DNA of 64,000 nucleotides, taken from Acidobacteriota bacterium. Its GTDB lineage: Bacteria > Acidobacteriota > UBA6911 > RPQK01 > DATIPO01. The position numbers were made by a program, and so were the translations under genes. Positions 1-8,033 of this stretch are shown here, piece by piece. Position 1 is the first letter of the stretch; every line of letters starts with the position of its first letter. A model generated the notes under the pieces. The model was not told the origin of the DNA, did not search any database, and saw nothing but the letters and a program-made list of their open reading frames with translations. Location: contig DATIPQ010000110.1 of NCBI GenBank assembly GCA_035471785.1, positions 1 to 64,000 on the forward strand, read 5' to 3'.

Positions 1-28
1 ACTTTCTCTCACGGGTCGTTGTCTTCAT
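1..28 (-). CDS. 5' end of an unidentified gene, cut by the window edge
   Basis: An ATG on the minus strand at 28 opens a reading frame (MKTTTRERK) that runs off the left edge. A purine-rich AAGGAA stretch lies about 7 bases upstream of the ATG, a reasonable ribosome binding site. Only nine codons are visible, so no function can be assigned. It would be divergent from fdhD, with about 190 bp between the starts. The call rests only on the start codon and ribosome binding site. Confidence 0.3.
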
Positions 29-222
29 GGCTTTTCCTTTCGTTGAAGTTTTTGATCAGCCTAACAGCAGCGACCCGCTGCTTTCTCCGGCGCCGGTTCG
101 AAAACCGGCTCACATAGCATCTGAAAGCGTGGGATAACGCCACAGGGTGGCTCAAAACTTCTGACGCGCTGCATTAGCGGTTATTCGGCCCCAGGCCTCC
201 GGCACGCTATACTGGGCAGCAG
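29..222. other. Intergenic region upstream of fdhD
   Basis: No gene is visible. It contains a perfect 7-bp hairpin with a four-base CGAA loop at 92-109 (GCCGGTT/AACCGGC) without a following T-run, and a smaller GC hairpin near 68-80. The 3' end carries the likely fdhD -10 box. Confidence 0.4.
208..213 (+). promoter_or_regulatory. Probable -10 box of fdhD, giving a leaderless mRNA
   Basis: TATACT lies nine bases before the fdhD ATG at 223. Transcription starting 6-9 bases downstream would begin at or almost at the start codon. There is no Shine-Dalgarno sequence before this ATG, which fits leaderless translation. No good -35 box is visible. Confidence 0.4.
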
Positions 223-1050
223 ATGGACCCAAGAGTCGCCAGCGTCAATATTGAGCGCCAGGGACGGCAGGTCGAGGATCTGCTGGCGGTGGAGGAGCCG
301 CTGGAGATCCGCGTGGTCTATTTTGATGAGGGAGAGCTTCGCGAAGAGGCGGTCTCAATCACCATGCGCACGCCGGGCAACGACTGGGAACTGGCGCTGG
401 GCTTCCTGCACGGCGAAGGACTTCTGCCCGATGCCTCGCTGCTGGCCTCGCGCAAGCCGCTTTTGCCCGAGCGTTCCGGCTGCAACAGCGTGCGCGTCAA
501 CTTCGCCAAGGAGGCGGCTTTCGATCCTTCGTCGCTCAAGCGCCACTTCTACACCACCTCCAGTTGCGGGGTGTGCGGCAAAGCCTCGCTGGACGCGCTG
601 CGGGCCAATCTGGGCCAGGTGGCGCTCGATCCCCGCTGTCCTCAAGTGAACCGCTCCGTCATTTCCTCGCTGCCCAAGAAGCTCCGCGATGCCCAGGCCG
701 TCTTCCAGCAAACCGGCGGACTGCACGCCGCCGGAATCTTCTCGCCTACTGGCCGGCTCATCCTCAGCCGCGAAGACGTGGGACGCCACAACGCGGTCGA
801 CAAGGCGGTGGGACGCCTCCTGCTGGACGACGCCCTGCCGGCCTCCGACTGCATCCTCATGGTCAGCGGACGCACCAGCTTCGAGATCCTGCAAAAGGCC
901 CTGGCCGCCGGCATCCCCATGGTGGCCGCCGTCAGCGCCCCCTCCAGCCTGGCCGTCCAACTGGCTCAGGAGTTCGACCTCACCCTGTGCGGCTTCGTTC
1001 GCCAAGGCGACTTCAACACCTACCACGACCCCGGCCGCCTGAGCGGCTGA
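223..1050 (+). CDS. fdhD: Formate dehydrogenase accessory sulfurtransferase FdhD
   Basis: FdhD carries sulfur from the cysteine desulfurase IscS to the molybdenum/tungsten cofactor of formate dehydrogenases and is a soluble cytoplasmic protein. The 275-residue length is normal for the family. The diagnostic C-x-x-C motif is present at Cys115 and Cys118 (SSCGVCGKASLDAL), followed by the conserved GGLHAAG, REDVGRHNAVDK and VSGRTSFEI blocks. No formate dehydrogenase subunit or other molybdenum-cofactor gene is in the window, so its client enzyme is encoded elsewhere. The ATG at 223 has a TATACT box nine bases upstream and no ribosome binding site. Confidence 0.95.
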   Translation: MDPRVASVNIERQGRQVEDLLAVEEPLEIRVVYFDEGELREEAVSITMRTPGNDWELALGFLHGEGLLPDASLLASRKPLLPERSGCNSVRVNFAKEAAFDPSSLKRHFYTTSSCGVCGKASLDALRANLGQVALDPRCPQVNRSVISSLPKKLRDAQAVFQQTGGLHAAGIFSPTGRLILSREDVGRHNAVDKAVGRLLLDDALPASDCILMVSGRTSFEILQKALAAGIPMVAAVSAPSSLAVQLAQEFDLTLCGFVRQGDFNTYHDPGRLSG

Positions 1051-1384
1051 AACCTCGTCGCCGCGCGCCGTCGAAGAGGTGGCCCCAAATCAGATTCGAT
1101 GACGACCGCGAAGCTTGCACTTTCACCGCCACCATTCCCAAGCCTTTCACGAGAAGGTGAAACTCACCCCCACAGCCAGCCTCCGCTCACACCTTGCCGC
1201 CCTCTACGAGAAGTCCATGCAGCTCAATGCCGACAACCAGAACGCCGTCCAAAAGCCGGAAGATCTGCAGCGGTAGACGAGAGCACCATTCCTCACAATG
1301 CCCATTGACACGTTGACGGGTTTTCGAGTAGCCTTTGGCCTGTCGGGGGACAAATTTTAGTTTTCTACGGAGAAGGAGAAGACT
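1051..1384. other. Intergenic region between fdhD and the repeat-protein gene
   Basis: About 330 bp with no convincing gene. Short frames here lack ribosome binding sites and family features. A TTGACA hexamer at 1305-1310 is not followed by a good -10 box at normal spacing. The ribosome binding site of the next gene (AAGGAG, 1373-1378) is strong. Confidence 0.45.
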
Positions 1385-2086
1385 ATGTCGAATTACCTTT
1401 CCCCCGCAGGCCGTCGTCTGCTCATTGCGGCGCTGGCTCTCACCTCACTGGCGCTGCTCTCGTCCTTCGCGCCCGCTTCGCTTCAGAAGGCGACACCCGA
1501 CAGCCACGCTGTCAATTACCAGATAGATCCCGACGGGCGCCAGTTGGCTATCGGTTCGCTGCTCGACCCCGACGGGCGGCAGCTTGCCATCGGCTCGTTG
1601 CTCGATCCCGATGGCCGTCTGCTGGCCGGAGGCCCTGACTGGGACCCCAATGGACGGGCCTCCCATCCGACTATGGACCCCAACGGCCGTTTGCGGACTC
1701 CAGGTCCCGTCATTTTTCCCGACCGGCTGGCCCTGGGCTCGACCCTCGATCCCGACGGCTTGACGCGCACCGGTGGCCCTGACTGGGATCCCAATGGCCG
1801 GACGCTGGCCGCGCTTCCCCACTTGGACCCCAACGGACAGACGCTGGCCGCGCTTCCCCACCTGGACCCCGACGGAAGCATGCTGGCGACACTCCCGTAT
1901 CTGGACCCCGACGGAAGGATGCTGGCGACACTCCCGTATCTGGACCCCAACGGGCGGATGCTGGCCACAAATCCAGTCCTGGGTCCCATGGACTGGACAC
2001 ACAGGGGCGGTCCTGAATGGGATCCCGACGGCCACCTCCTGACGGCTTTGCCTGACTTGGATCCCAATGGTCGTCTGCCGGCCTAA
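1385..2086 (+). CDS. Secreted 13-residue (DP[DN]GR) tandem-repeat protein, function unknown
   Basis: I do not recognise this protein. It has 233 residues. A signal peptide-like start (residues 1 to about 32: a short basic region, then LIAALALTSLALLSSF) is followed by 13 copies of a DP[DN]G motif. Most are spaced 13 residues apart with the consensus DP[DN]GRxLAxLPxL. Two longer units, near residues 109-120 and 198-212, look like decayed repeats. Adjacent copies are nearly identical in DNA over 39-bp units (for example 1800-1960), which points to recent slippage or unequal exchange. There are no cysteines and no known binding loop. The DPDG/DPNG turns could bind metal or form a regular solenoid, but that is speculation. 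AAGGAG lies 6 bases before the ATG. It stands alone between fdhD and an NTF2-like gene. Confidence 0.75.
   Translation: MSNYLSPAGRRLLIAALALTSLALLSSFAPASLQKATPDSHAVNYQIDPDGRQLAIGSLLDPDGRQLAIGSLLDPDGRLLAGGPDWDPNGRASHPTMDPNGRLRTPGPVIFPDRLALGSTLDPDGLTRTGGPDWDPNGRTLAALPHLDPNGQTLAALPHLDPDGSMLATLPYLDPDGRMLATLPYLDPNGRMLATNPVLGPMDWTHRGGPEWDPDGHLLTALPDLDPNGRLPA
1520..2086 (+). repeat. Intragenic 39-bp tandem repeat array
   Basis: This is the DNA underlying the 13-residue protein repeats. Each unit starts at a GA[CT]CC[CG][AG]A[CT]GG-like block encoding DP[DN]G. The best-conserved neighbours are the units between about 1800 and 1965. The 39-bp period keeps the frame, and the array ends at the stop codon. 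Continuous coding and the absence of spacers exclude a CRISPR array. Confidence 0.8.
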
Positions 2087-2202
2087 GCAGTGCCATAGCT
2101 GTGCCGTGCTGATTCCACCCAAGCCTCCCCGGCCCAGGGCTCGGGCACAATAAGCGGAACGCCAGCCTCGCCGCGACGTTGAAAGACTGAGAGGAGCACG
2201 AA

Positions 2203-2652
2203 ATGAAGAGATTCCTATGGATTCTACTGGCGATCTCACTTATTACAGGGTCGGCTTGGGCGGCATCGGCCGACAAGGCCGAAGACGAAAAAGGCGTCCG
2301 CGCCGCCATTGAAGATTATGTGCTGGGCATTTACCTGGTGGAACCCGAGCGCATCGAGCGAAGCGTCCATCCCGACCTGTGGAAGCGCGGCTTCTACCGC
2401 CAGGACGGCCAGTACACGCTCTACCCCATGACCTTCGAGCAACTGGTCAAGCTGGCCGGCGACTGGAACGAGAACGGACGCGTCGACCCCGAGTCCGCGC
2501 CTCAGAAGATCGAAATCTACGAAGTGCTCGACAAGACCGCCTCGGCCAAACTGACCGCCGAGTGGGGCATCGACTACTTCCACCTGGCCAAAGTCGATGG
2601 CAAGTGGGTCATCATGAACGTCCTCTGGCAGTCGCCCCCGCCTGCCGAATAG
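2203..2652 (+). CDS. Secreted NTF2-like (putative lumazine-binding family) protein
   Basis: The 149-residue protein begins with a clear signal peptide (MKRFLWILLAISLITGSAWA, cleavage after residue 20). The mature part has the SnoaL/NTF2 alpha+beta pattern: an N-terminal helix (VRAAIEDYVLGIY), a histidine/tryptophan segment (SVHPDLWKRGF), and a C-terminal strand pair ending in KVDGKWVIMNVLW. This resembles the 'putative lumazine-binding' group of NTF2-like proteins. Proteins with this fold bind small ligands or act as accessory domains, and no catalytic residues can be assigned. GAGAGGAG about 7 bases upstream sets the start. It appears monocistronic. Confidence 0.75.
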   Translation: MKRFLWILLAISLITGSAWAASADKAEDEKGVRAAIEDYVLGIYLVEPERIERSVHPDLWKRGFYRQDGQYTLYPMTFEQLVKLAGDWNENGRVDPESAPQKIEIYEVLDKTASAKLTAEWGIDYFHLAKVDGKWVIMNVLWQSPPPAE

Positions 2653-2849
2653 TGGCGAATCGGCTCCGCGGTTCACAGCAGAACTGCAGCTCCATTCGAG
2701 GCCCGATTGTCTAAGGAGTTGTCTGACCCTGCGAAAGCATCGGATCCTAATCACTGGGTAAGCCGCTGGAAGCCGACTTGCTCGAAATCGGAATCGAGCG
2801 ATATGGCAGTGCCTCCCTCGGCGTCATCGTGTTTCACCTCGAAGGGCAG

Positions 2850-3269
2850 CTAACCTCGGATGAGGCGGAGGTTCAGGGGGTAGCGGTGGGGTTGGCCGTT
2901 GCCGGCGCGGATGGTGGCCACGAGGATGAGGATGAAATCGGTCAAGGCCACGACGGGCAACAAGAAGGCTACAGGGATGAACAGGAAGACCAAACCAGGC
3001 TGGCGGTCCAGCACCGGGAGCATGATCAGGGCCAGGAAGATGAGGCAGAAAACGAGTGCCGCGAAGATCAGCGTGAGGGTGATCTGAAAGTTGACGGCCT
3101 CGCGCCCCTGCTCGTCGATAAAGGGGTGCTCGTGGCGTTTCACCAGCCACACGACCAGCGGGCCGATGATGTGGCCAAACGGCACCAGGAAGGCGCCGAA
3201 GGCCGCCAGGTGGCAAAAGGCCGCCCAGGTGCGGGCGTCACGCTCTCTGTTGGGGATGGGCTCGTTCAT
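2850..3269 (-). CDS. DUF4870 domain membrane protein
   Basis: The 139-residue protein has a short N-terminal segment with an RTWAAFCHLAAF helix, then hydrophobic segments around residues 25-45, 65-90 and 95-115. The central loop VKRHEHPFIDEQGREAVNFQI is the hallmark of DUF4870 (Tic20-like small membrane proteins of unknown role). A longer frame starts 22 codons upstream at 3335. I chose the ATG at 3269 because it has a GAGG ribosome binding site and because the extra residues are not membrane- or family-like. The gene stands alone on the minus strand. Confidence 0.8.
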   Translation of the reverse strand: MNEPIPNRERDARTWAAFCHLAAFGAFLVPFGHIIGPLVVWLVKRHEHPFIDEQGREAVNFQITLTLIFAALVFCLIFLALIMLPVLDRQPGLVFLFIPVAFLLPVVALTDFILILVATIRAGNGQPHRYPLNLRLIRG

Positions 3270-3551
3270 GGCGGGCCTCGACTCGTCTTTCGTGCTTGCT
3301 CCTGTATGAACGAACCGGGGGGCCATCTTATTCAATGGCGGTCATCGAAGTAAAAATTCCAGTAGAACAGGTTGGGCAGTCGTAGGACTTCAGTCCCCAG
3401 CGGCGACCGCTGAGGCCGGAGTTCCGCAACCGCTCTGAGGGCGCAGCCGAGCGGGGTTCGTTCTCCTCAGTGAGTCGGCAGTCCCGCCGGGAGCCCCCCA
3501 GGCCGCCACCGCCCTGAAACGGAAGCGGCCTCAAGAGACATGCGGACCCCG

Positions 3552-5627
3552 CTACTCCTGTCCCCCGGTGGTTTCGGTGGGTTCAGGAGAAGGGCTGCGG
3601 GAATGTTTTTCGAACCAGTGGCGCAGGTACAGTTGGGTGCGCATGAAGTTGCTGGGTTTGCTGCCGGTGCCGTGCCATTCGTCGTTGAAGCGGATCATGG
3701 CGGTGGGGACTCCCAACATCTTGAGGGCGTGGTAGAACTCCTCGGTCTGGGCGATGGGAGTGCGCAGGTCCTTGACGCCTGTCATGAGCATGGTGGGCGT
3801 CTTGACGTTGCCCACGTAGCTGAGGGGCGAGCGGCGCAAGTGCTCCGAGGCGTCCTCCCAGGGATACTTGGCGAAGTTCTTGTACCAGTAGAGGTTGCCG
3901 TCGGTAGTCCCTACGAAGCTGACCCAGTCGATGACCGGGCAGTTGGAGGAAGCGGCCGCGAAGCGGTCGGTATGGCCCACCACCCAAGCCGTCAGCACGC
4001 CTCCGCCGCTGCATCCGGTGACGAACATGTTGCTCTCGTCCACGAATCCCTTGGCCAGAAGGGCGTCGACTCCCGCCATCAGGTCGTCGTAGTCCTTGCT
4101 GGGATAGGCGTACTTGATGCGGTTGCCGAACTGTCTTCCGTAGCCGGAACTCCCGCGCGGATTGGTGTAGAGCACCACGTAGTCGTTGGCGGCGTGCTCC
4201 TGCCATGCGAAGTTGAATCCCACGCCGTACATGCCGTGGGGGCCCCCATGGATCTGGAGGATCATCTTGTACTGGCGCGAGGGATCGAATCCGGGAGGAG
4301 TGATGTACCAGCCTTGAATCTCCAGCCCGTCGGAGGAAGTGTAGACGATCTCCTTGACATCGCCCAGCGTGAGGTCGCCCAGGACGTCGTCGTTGACCTG
4401 CGTCAGCCGGCGAATGGCGGCGGCGTCTCCGAGGCTGAAAGAGACGATGTCGCCGGGGTCGTGGGGCGCGCTGCGGGTGCCCACCACCAGGCCCTGAGGG
4501 GAGATGTCGTCCACCGACAGCATGTGCTGGCCCTGGGTGACAGCCTGCACCGAACCGCCCTCGGCGGGCAGGAAGTAGAGGTTGGCGCTTCCCCTGCTGC
4601 GGGCGGTGAAGTAGAGGCCGCTGCCGTCCTCGGCCCAGGTCATGTCGGAGGGGCGGCGATCCCAGTCGCCGGAGATGAGGCGGGGATTGGAGCCGTCCGC
4701 CGACATCAGGTAAACGTGCGGAACCAGGTAGGGGTCATCGGTCCAGTCATGGCCCAGGTAGGCCACCTGGCTGCCGTCGGGAGACACCAGCGGATCCGAG
4801 TCGGGTCCTTTGCGGGTCGTCAACTGGGTGATCTCGCCGCTTTCCACCTCGACTTTGTAGATTTCCGATTCGCGGTAGACCAATTCGGCGTCGTCAACCC
4901 GCAGCCCGTCAAAGAGGATGTACTTGCCGTCGGGCGTGAACTCGATCTCGTTGTGGTTCCACTCCCCCGAGGTGATCTGGCGGGGAGTGCCGCCTTCGGC
5001 CGGTACGGTGAAGATGTGACGATGCCCGTCGGGCAAATCGCCGATGCGGTCGCGGCGCCAACGCAGATTCTCCACGATCTTGGGGGCCGGCGTCCACTTG
5101 GCGCCCTTGGGAGCGCGGGGCAGGTCGATGCTCCAGTCCCGGCTCTGAGCATCCACGAACATGAGAAAAGCGATCGATTCGCCGTCCGGGGCCCAAGTCG
5201 GGCTGGAGGGCGACTCGGTCAAGCGCGTGACTTGGCTGACGGCCCCTTCAGCGTCCATCCAGCGCACGAAGATCTGGTTGCCTTTGGGCTCTCCGGGCGC
5301 GGTAAAGAGAATGCGGTCGCCGCTGGGAGACCACTCGGCGTTGGAGCCCTTGATCAGGAAGCGGTTGCGGCTGCCGTCGGCGTTCAGTATCCAGATCTCC
5401 GACTCCCACTTGTCCTCCATCTTGTTGATCCAGCGCCGCGTATAGAGGATCTGCTTTCCGTCGGGCGAGATGCGGGGATTGGAGACGCGCTCAAAGTCGA
5501 GAAAAGTCTCGAGTTGCAGGCGTTTGAGTTGAGGTGTCGGGTCAGCGGAATCCTGGGCCGAGGCGGGCAGGCCGAGGACCGCCAGCCCCAGCGCCGCCGC
5601 CAGCAAGCGAAGGGAAAGTCGTGTCAT
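3552..5627 (-). CDS. Secreted S9-family (prolyl oligopeptidase-type) serine peptidase
   Basis: A 691-residue protein with a signal peptide (LLAAALGLAVLGLPASAQ). Residues about 35-420 form a WD40/TolB-like beta-propeller, visible as repeated SPDGK/SPSGD/TPDGK motifs. Residues about 440-680 form an alpha/beta-hydrolase domain. The likely catalytic triad is Ser540 (in GCSGGG), Asp620 (KDLRTP) and His652 (DEWHG). S9 enzymes of the acylaminoacyl-peptidase type cut short peptides, so a role in extracytoplasmic peptide use is likely. The ATG at 5627 has an AGGAGG site; a longer frame to 5738 lacks one and would bury the signal peptide. The usual elbow is GGSYGG, so Cys before and Gly after the serine are slightly unusual. 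Confidence 0.93.
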   Translation of the reverse strand: MTRLSLRLLAAALGLAVLGLPASAQDSADPTPQLKRLQLETFLDFERVSNPRISPDGKQILYTRRWINKMEDKWESEIWILNADGSRNRFLIKGSNAEWSPSGDRILFTAPGEPKGNQIFVRWMDAEGAVSQVTRLTESPSSPTWAPDGESIAFLMFVDAQSRDWSIDLPRAPKGAKWTPAPKIVENLRWRRDRIGDLPDGHRHIFTVPAEGGTPRQITSGEWNHNEIEFTPDGKYILFDGLRVDDAELVYRESEIYKVEVESGEITQLTTRKGPDSDPLVSPDGSQVAYLGHDWTDDPYLVPHVYLMSADGSNPRLISGDWDRRPSDMTWAEDGSGLYFTARSRGSANLYFLPAEGGSVQAVTQGQHMLSVDDISPQGLVVGTRSAPHDPGDIVSFSLGDAAAIRRLTQVNDDVLGDLTLGDVKEIVYTSSDGLEIQGWYITPPGFDPSRQYKMILQIHGGPHGMYGVGFNFAWQEHAANDYVVLYTNPRGSSGYGRQFGNRIKYAYPSKDYDDLMAGVDALLAKGFVDESNMFVTGCSGGGVLTAWVVGHTDRFAAASSNCPVIDWVSFVGTTDGNLYWYKNFAKYPWEDASEHLRRSPLSYVGNVKTPTMLMTGVKDLRTPIAQTEEFYHALKMLGVPTAMIRFNDEWHGTGSKPSNFMRTQLYLRHWFEKHSRSPSPEPTETTGGQE

Positions 5628-5738
5628 GGGATGTCCTCCTTGAGGGGGAAGGGATTTGCGCCTGCACCCACGGTATCCCAGCGCCTCCCGGCGGTCAAGA
5701 CCGCCGGGGGGGCGCAATGGCCAACTTCCAAAGTCCAA

Positions 5739-5956
5739 GTCGCAAGAGGGGATGAGCGCTGTGGACTCTGCCGGAGGCGGCAGCGAGAGAGACAGGCGAG
5801 CAGCCTGATGCCGCCGAGAGCAATTAGGCCTTCAGCGCGGTCGCTGGAACTTGATTGGGGTGTGAACTTGTTGGCCGCCTATCGGCCCTAGCGCCAATAA
5901 AGTGACCGTTGTCACAAAGGTGAATTCAGCCTCAAGTTCAAGCGCCCCGCGCCGAT
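5739..5956. other. Intergenic region with an operator-like palindrome
   Basis: No gene is visible. It separates the minus-strand peptidase from the plus-strand GYF_2/RDD gene and should contain both promoters. The only distinct element is the Crp/Fnr-like site at 5901-5916. Confidence 0.4.
5901..5916 (+). promoter_or_regulatory. Crp/Fnr-family operator-like palindrome
   Basis: AGTGA-N6-TCACA matches 9 of 10 positions of the Escherichia coli CRP consensus TGTGA-N6-TCACA. It lies 40 bases before the ATG of the GYF_2/RDD gene. The match is visible in the sequence. That a Crp-family regulator of this organism uses it is inference. Confidence 0.4.
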
Positions 5957-6877
5957 ATGGCGGGTATGGCTCAACTGGCAAATATTGCACCGCCACTTGG
6001 AGAAGATGCCTCCTCAGGCGTTTCCCGGTGGTTTTACTTCAAGGACAAAAAGCGCCGGGGACCGGTCGAGGCCGAAGAGCTGCAGACGCTCTTCGACAAG
6101 GGTTCCCTGCCCGGAGACGCCTTGGTGCGTCCCGACCAATTCCGCGCCGAGTGGAGGCCGGCCAGCGAAGTCGACTTCTTCAGCACGCCCGAAGTGGCGC
6201 GGCCTTCTTCCATGCCGCCGGCTCCTCCCGGATCGCCGCTGCAGGGATCGGCCGGAACGGTCGTCAACGGTTCCTTTGCCGAAGGCACGCTGAACGATAG
6301 CTGGGAACGCAATGACGGCTTTGAAATGGACGGCTGGGCCACCGGAGCTCAGATCCGGCCCTGGGTGCGCTATTGGGCCCGTTTCTTCGATCTCACCATG
6401 GGCGGCATCTTCGTCGGCTTCGCCATGGGATTGACGATGCCCCCATGGGTGTTCGACTCGCGCATCCTCTCCGGACTCATCTTCCTCCTGATCTGGATCG
6501 TGGTGGAAGGCGCCATGCTTTCGACGCTGGGCTGGACGCCGGGCAAATGGCTGCTCAACGTCCGCGTGCGCGACCGCTCTGGAGACAAAGTCGGTTTCGG
6601 CACCGGAATGCGGCGCACCGGATGGGCCATGGTGATGGGCATGGCCGCCGGCTTCCACATCCTGGCCCTGGCGGCCCTGATCTGGTCGTACTTCAGCTAC
6701 AAGGAGCACGGCGACACCAGGTGGGACCGCGGACTCGAACTCGACGTCGAGCACCGCGAAATCCCGGCCTGGAAGGTGGTCCTCTACATCTTCCTGCTGC
6801 TCGCCGTCCCCACCCTGTTCGTGATGGGAGTGCTGGGACTGGCCGTGCTGGCCCTGATGGCCGAAGGCGCCATTTAG
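5957..6877 (+). CDS. GYF_2 domain plus RDD-family membrane protein
   Basis: The 306-residue protein has two parts. Residues about 24-75 form a GYF_2 domain (WFYFKDKKRRGPVEAEEL, then LVRPDQFRAEWRPASEV), a fold thought to bind proline-rich peptides. Residues about 130-300 form an RDD domain with three to four membrane segments and the characteristic Arg/Asp positions (RYWARFFDLTMGG; GWTPGKWLLNVRVRDR). RDD proteins are poorly understood; some influence ion transport. The next gene, on the opposite strand, also starts with a GYF_2 domain, suggesting linked function. A second ATG three codons in is possible, and neither has a strong ribosome binding site. Confidence 0.85.
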   Translation: MAGMAQLANIAPPLGEDASSGVSRWFYFKDKKRRGPVEAEELQTLFDKGSLPGDALVRPDQFRAEWRPASEVDFFSTPEVARPSSMPPAPPGSPLQGSAGTVVNGSFAEGTLNDSWERNDGFEMDGWATGAQIRPWVRYWARFFDLTMGGIFVGFAMGLTMPPWVFDSRILSGLIFLLIWIVVEGAMLSTLGWTPGKWLLNVRVRDRSGDKVGFGTGMRRTGWAMVMGMAAGFHILALAALIWSYFSYKEHGDTRWDRGLELDVEHREIPAWKVVLYIFLLLAVPTLFVMGVLGLAVLALMAEGAI

Positions 6878-6971
6878 CGACCTGCGGTCGAAGTTCCAAG
6901 GACCAATCCCCAACTCGCAGGCTCAGCCCGCACTTGTGAGTTGGGTGTGTTGGAGATTGGAAGTTGCGAAG

Positions 6972-7961
6972 CTAGCGGCTGTCGCCGAACATGTCGCCCA
7001 GTCCACCCAGGATGGATCCCTCGCCCTTGCTGCCGCCACGTTGAGGAGCGGCGGCCAGCATGCGTCCCGCCAGGCGCGAGAAGGGCAAAGACTGCATCCA
7101 CACGTGGCCAGGACCGCGCAGACGGGCGAAGACGATGCCCTCGCCGCCGAAGATCATCGACTTGACCCCTCCCACCCTCTGGATGTCGAAGTCAACGGTC
7201 TGCTCGAAGGCTACGATGCAGCCGGTATCGACATGCAGCGTCTCGCCTTGCTTGAGCTGGCGTTCCACCAGAGTTCCTCCGGCGTGGACGAAACACAGGC
7301 CGTCGCCCTCCAGCTTCTGCATAATGAAGCCCTCTCCTCCGAAGAGACCGGTGAGAATCTTCTTCTGGAAGAAGATGCCGATCTGAACGCCCTTGGCGGC
7401 GCATAGAAAGCTGTCTTTCTGGCAGATCAGCGTCCCGTTCACCTGGGGCAGGCTGATGGGCAGGATGTTGCCCGGATAAGGCGCCGCGAAAGCCACCTTG
7501 GCCTTGCCCGACCCCTGGTGGGTGAAAACCGTAATGAAGAGACTTTCGCCCGTGATCAGCCGCTTGCCGGCCCCCAGCAGCTTGTCCATGAACCCGCCGC
7601 TCTCGGCCTGGTGGGAGCCGTCGCCGAAGATGGTGTTCATGACGATGTCGTCGTCTTTGTACATCATGGAGCCGGCCTCGGCCACGGCGCTCTCGCCGGG
7701 GTCCAGTTCCACCTCCACAAACTGCATTTCCGTGCCCTTGACCTCGTAGTCGATCTCGTCGGCAGCTCCCACCCGCACCGGCGGAGGCGGCGACGAAGAG
7801 GCCCCGCCCTGCAGCTCGGGGATCTGGCCGATGGGCTTCCACTCGCCCAGCCCCTCGCGCCAGCCGTATCCGCTGGGATTGGCTTGTGCTCTCTCGGAGG
7901 CCTGCTTGAGGTCGTAAGGGCCTTCCTGCTTGCCGTCGTAACTCAGATACCATTGAGACAT
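6972..7961 (-). CDS. GYF_2 domain plus AIM24/TIGR00266-family protein
   Basis: A 329-residue protein. Residues 1 to about 52 are a GYF_2 domain ([18 protein letters not shown], then [17 protein letters not shown]). After a short linker, residues about 70-300 are an AIM24-like domain, a double beta-sandwich related to the tryptophan-RNA-attenuator fold, with the typical [17 protein letters not shown] start and internal MQKLEGDGL and [11 protein letters not shown] segments. AIM24 proteins are often found near membrane-stress or tellurite-type genes, but their activity is unknown. AAGGA lies 7 bases before the ATG. It is convergent with the GYF_2/RDD gene and is followed upstream by the DUF533 gene on the same strand. 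Confidence 0.88.
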   Translation of the reverse strand: MSQWYLSYDGKQEGPYDLKQASERAQANPSGYGWREGLGEWKPIGQIPELQGGASSSPPPPVRVGAADEIDYEVKGTEMQFVEVELDPGESAVAEAGSMMYKDDDIVMNTIFGDGSHQAESGGFMDKLLGAGKRLITGESLFITVFTHQGSGKAKVAFAAPYPGNILPISLPQVNGTLICQKDSFLCAAKGVQIGIFFQKKILTGLFGGEGFIMQKLEGDGLCFVHAGGTLVERQLKQGETLHVDTGCIVAFEQTVDFDIQRVGGVKSMIFGGEGIVFARLRGPGHVWMQSLPFSRLAGRMLAAAPQRGGSKGEGSILGGLGDMFGDSR

Positions 7962-8033
7962 GCTGATTTCCTTCCCTCTATGCCTGAAGCGGCACGTTTA
8001 ACTTCTTTCTAACGACCGGGTCTTGGTCGTCCA

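Noticed and set aside
92-109. Hairpin with TTCGAAA resembling a tRNA T-arm
   Set aside because: The loop would be one base too long, and no acceptor, D or anticodon stem can be drawn around it.
1305-1341. TTGACA as the promoter of the repeat-protein gene
   Set aside because: No acceptable -10 box lies 16-18 bp downstream.
1520-2086. Regular 39-bp repeats that could look like a CRISPR array
   Set aside because: The repeats are in frame within one protein, have no unique spacers, and no cas genes are near.
1445-2239. Long minus-strand open frames across the repeat gene
   Set aside because: They arise because the 39-bp period and GC-rich codons keep several frames open. The plus-strand frame has the ribosome binding site and signal peptide.
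3540-5891. 783-codon plus-strand open frame opposite the S9 peptidase
   Set aside because: It is antisense to a clear S9 peptidase with complete motifs, and its translation is low-complexity without family features.
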